Source: JBGZFC01 sp964346495
GTDB lineage: Bacteria > Bacteroidota > Bacteroidia > Bacteroidales > Dysgonomonadaceae
Length of the DNA: 14,867 bases
Reading direction: 5' to 3'
Assembly: GCA_964346495.1 (NCBI GenBank)
Contig: CAYFUW010000054.1
Span: 1-14,867, forward strand
In this document: piece after piece, positions 14,775 through 14,867 of the stretch
Layout of the letters: every line of letters begins with the position of its first letter
Numbering within the stretch: the first letter of the stretch is position 1
Translations under genes and position numbers: made by a program
The notes under the pieces: generated by a model
Databases searched by the model: none
Told to the model about the DNA's origin: nothing
Seen by the model: only the letters and a program-made list of their open reading frames with translations

Positions 14775-14794
14775 AAAACCTAACAGGTTTTTTT
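14775..14794 (+). terminator. Intrinsic terminator after the DUF454 gene
   Basis: AAAACCT pairs with AGGTTTT over a 3-base AAC loop, and seven T residues end the signal. A longer alternative pairing, AACCTAA with TTAGGTT (14804-14810), mirrors the element at 8275-8313. Beyond it, 14822-14842 holds a small AT hairpin (GAAAAAAT/ATTTTTTC) and no gene start is visible before the right edge. Confidence 0.82.
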
Positions 14795-14867
14795 ATAAGC
14801 CAATTAGGTTGTATCATAAGTGAAAAAATACTGAATTTTTTCCCTAATTAAACTTTTAGCCTAATGA

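Overview
The window is AT-rich DNA from a member of the Bacteroidota, most likely Bacteroidales or a close relative. The evidence is: promoter-like sites of the form TAnnTTTG, several with an upstream TTTG; no consistent Shine-Dalgarno sequences; a type IX secretion (T9SS) C-terminal sorting domain; a gingipain-like adhesin module; a fused SecDF with an acidic insert; and a lipoprotein peptidase of the Dcp type. I assign no species.

Layout. 1-1198 (minus): the 5' part of a secreted protein joining a TlpA-like thioredoxin domain to a gingipain-type adhesin (choice-of-anchor J) domain; it runs off the left edge. 1199-1839: AT-rich non-coding DNA holding divergent promoters and a structured leader for the next gene. 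1840-3957 (plus): lipoprotein peptidyl-dipeptidase (M3 family). 4169-7120 (plus): SecDF, with its own promoter and flanked by two strong terminators. 7253-8221 (plus): a T9SS cargo gene broken by one in-frame TAA. 8236-8359: a short repeat and two terminators, one bidirectional. 8364-8434 (minus): tRNA-Gln(TTG) with an excellent promoter. 8538-10577 (minus): tyrS followed by an acyl-ACP thioesterase, 21 bases apart. 10688-13246 (minus): a patatin-like phospholipase followed 6 bases later by a cytoplasmic GH13 alpha-amylase-family enzyme. 13247-13617: a repeat-dense intergenic region. 13618-14115 (minus) and 14295-14747 (plus): a low-molecular-weight tyrosine phosphatase and a DUF454 membrane protein, divergently transcribed. 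The right end holds a terminator and no gene.

How it fits together. Most genes are housekeeping. Export links several of them: SecDF drives late steps of Sec translocation, which the lipoprotein peptidase, the thioredoxin-adhesin protein and the broken T9SS cargo would all use. The minus-strand block pairs translation (tRNA-Gln, TyrRS) with lipid functions (thioesterase, patatin), but I see no single pathway.

No wholly new system is evident. The points most worth a second look are the nonsense-interrupted T9SS cargo gene with two similar domains of unknown family, the thioredoxin-adhesin fusion, three separate tracts of 7-base repeats at gene edges, a pair of related terminators able to fold in two ways, and structured or ORF-containing leaders upstream of the peptidase and secDF.
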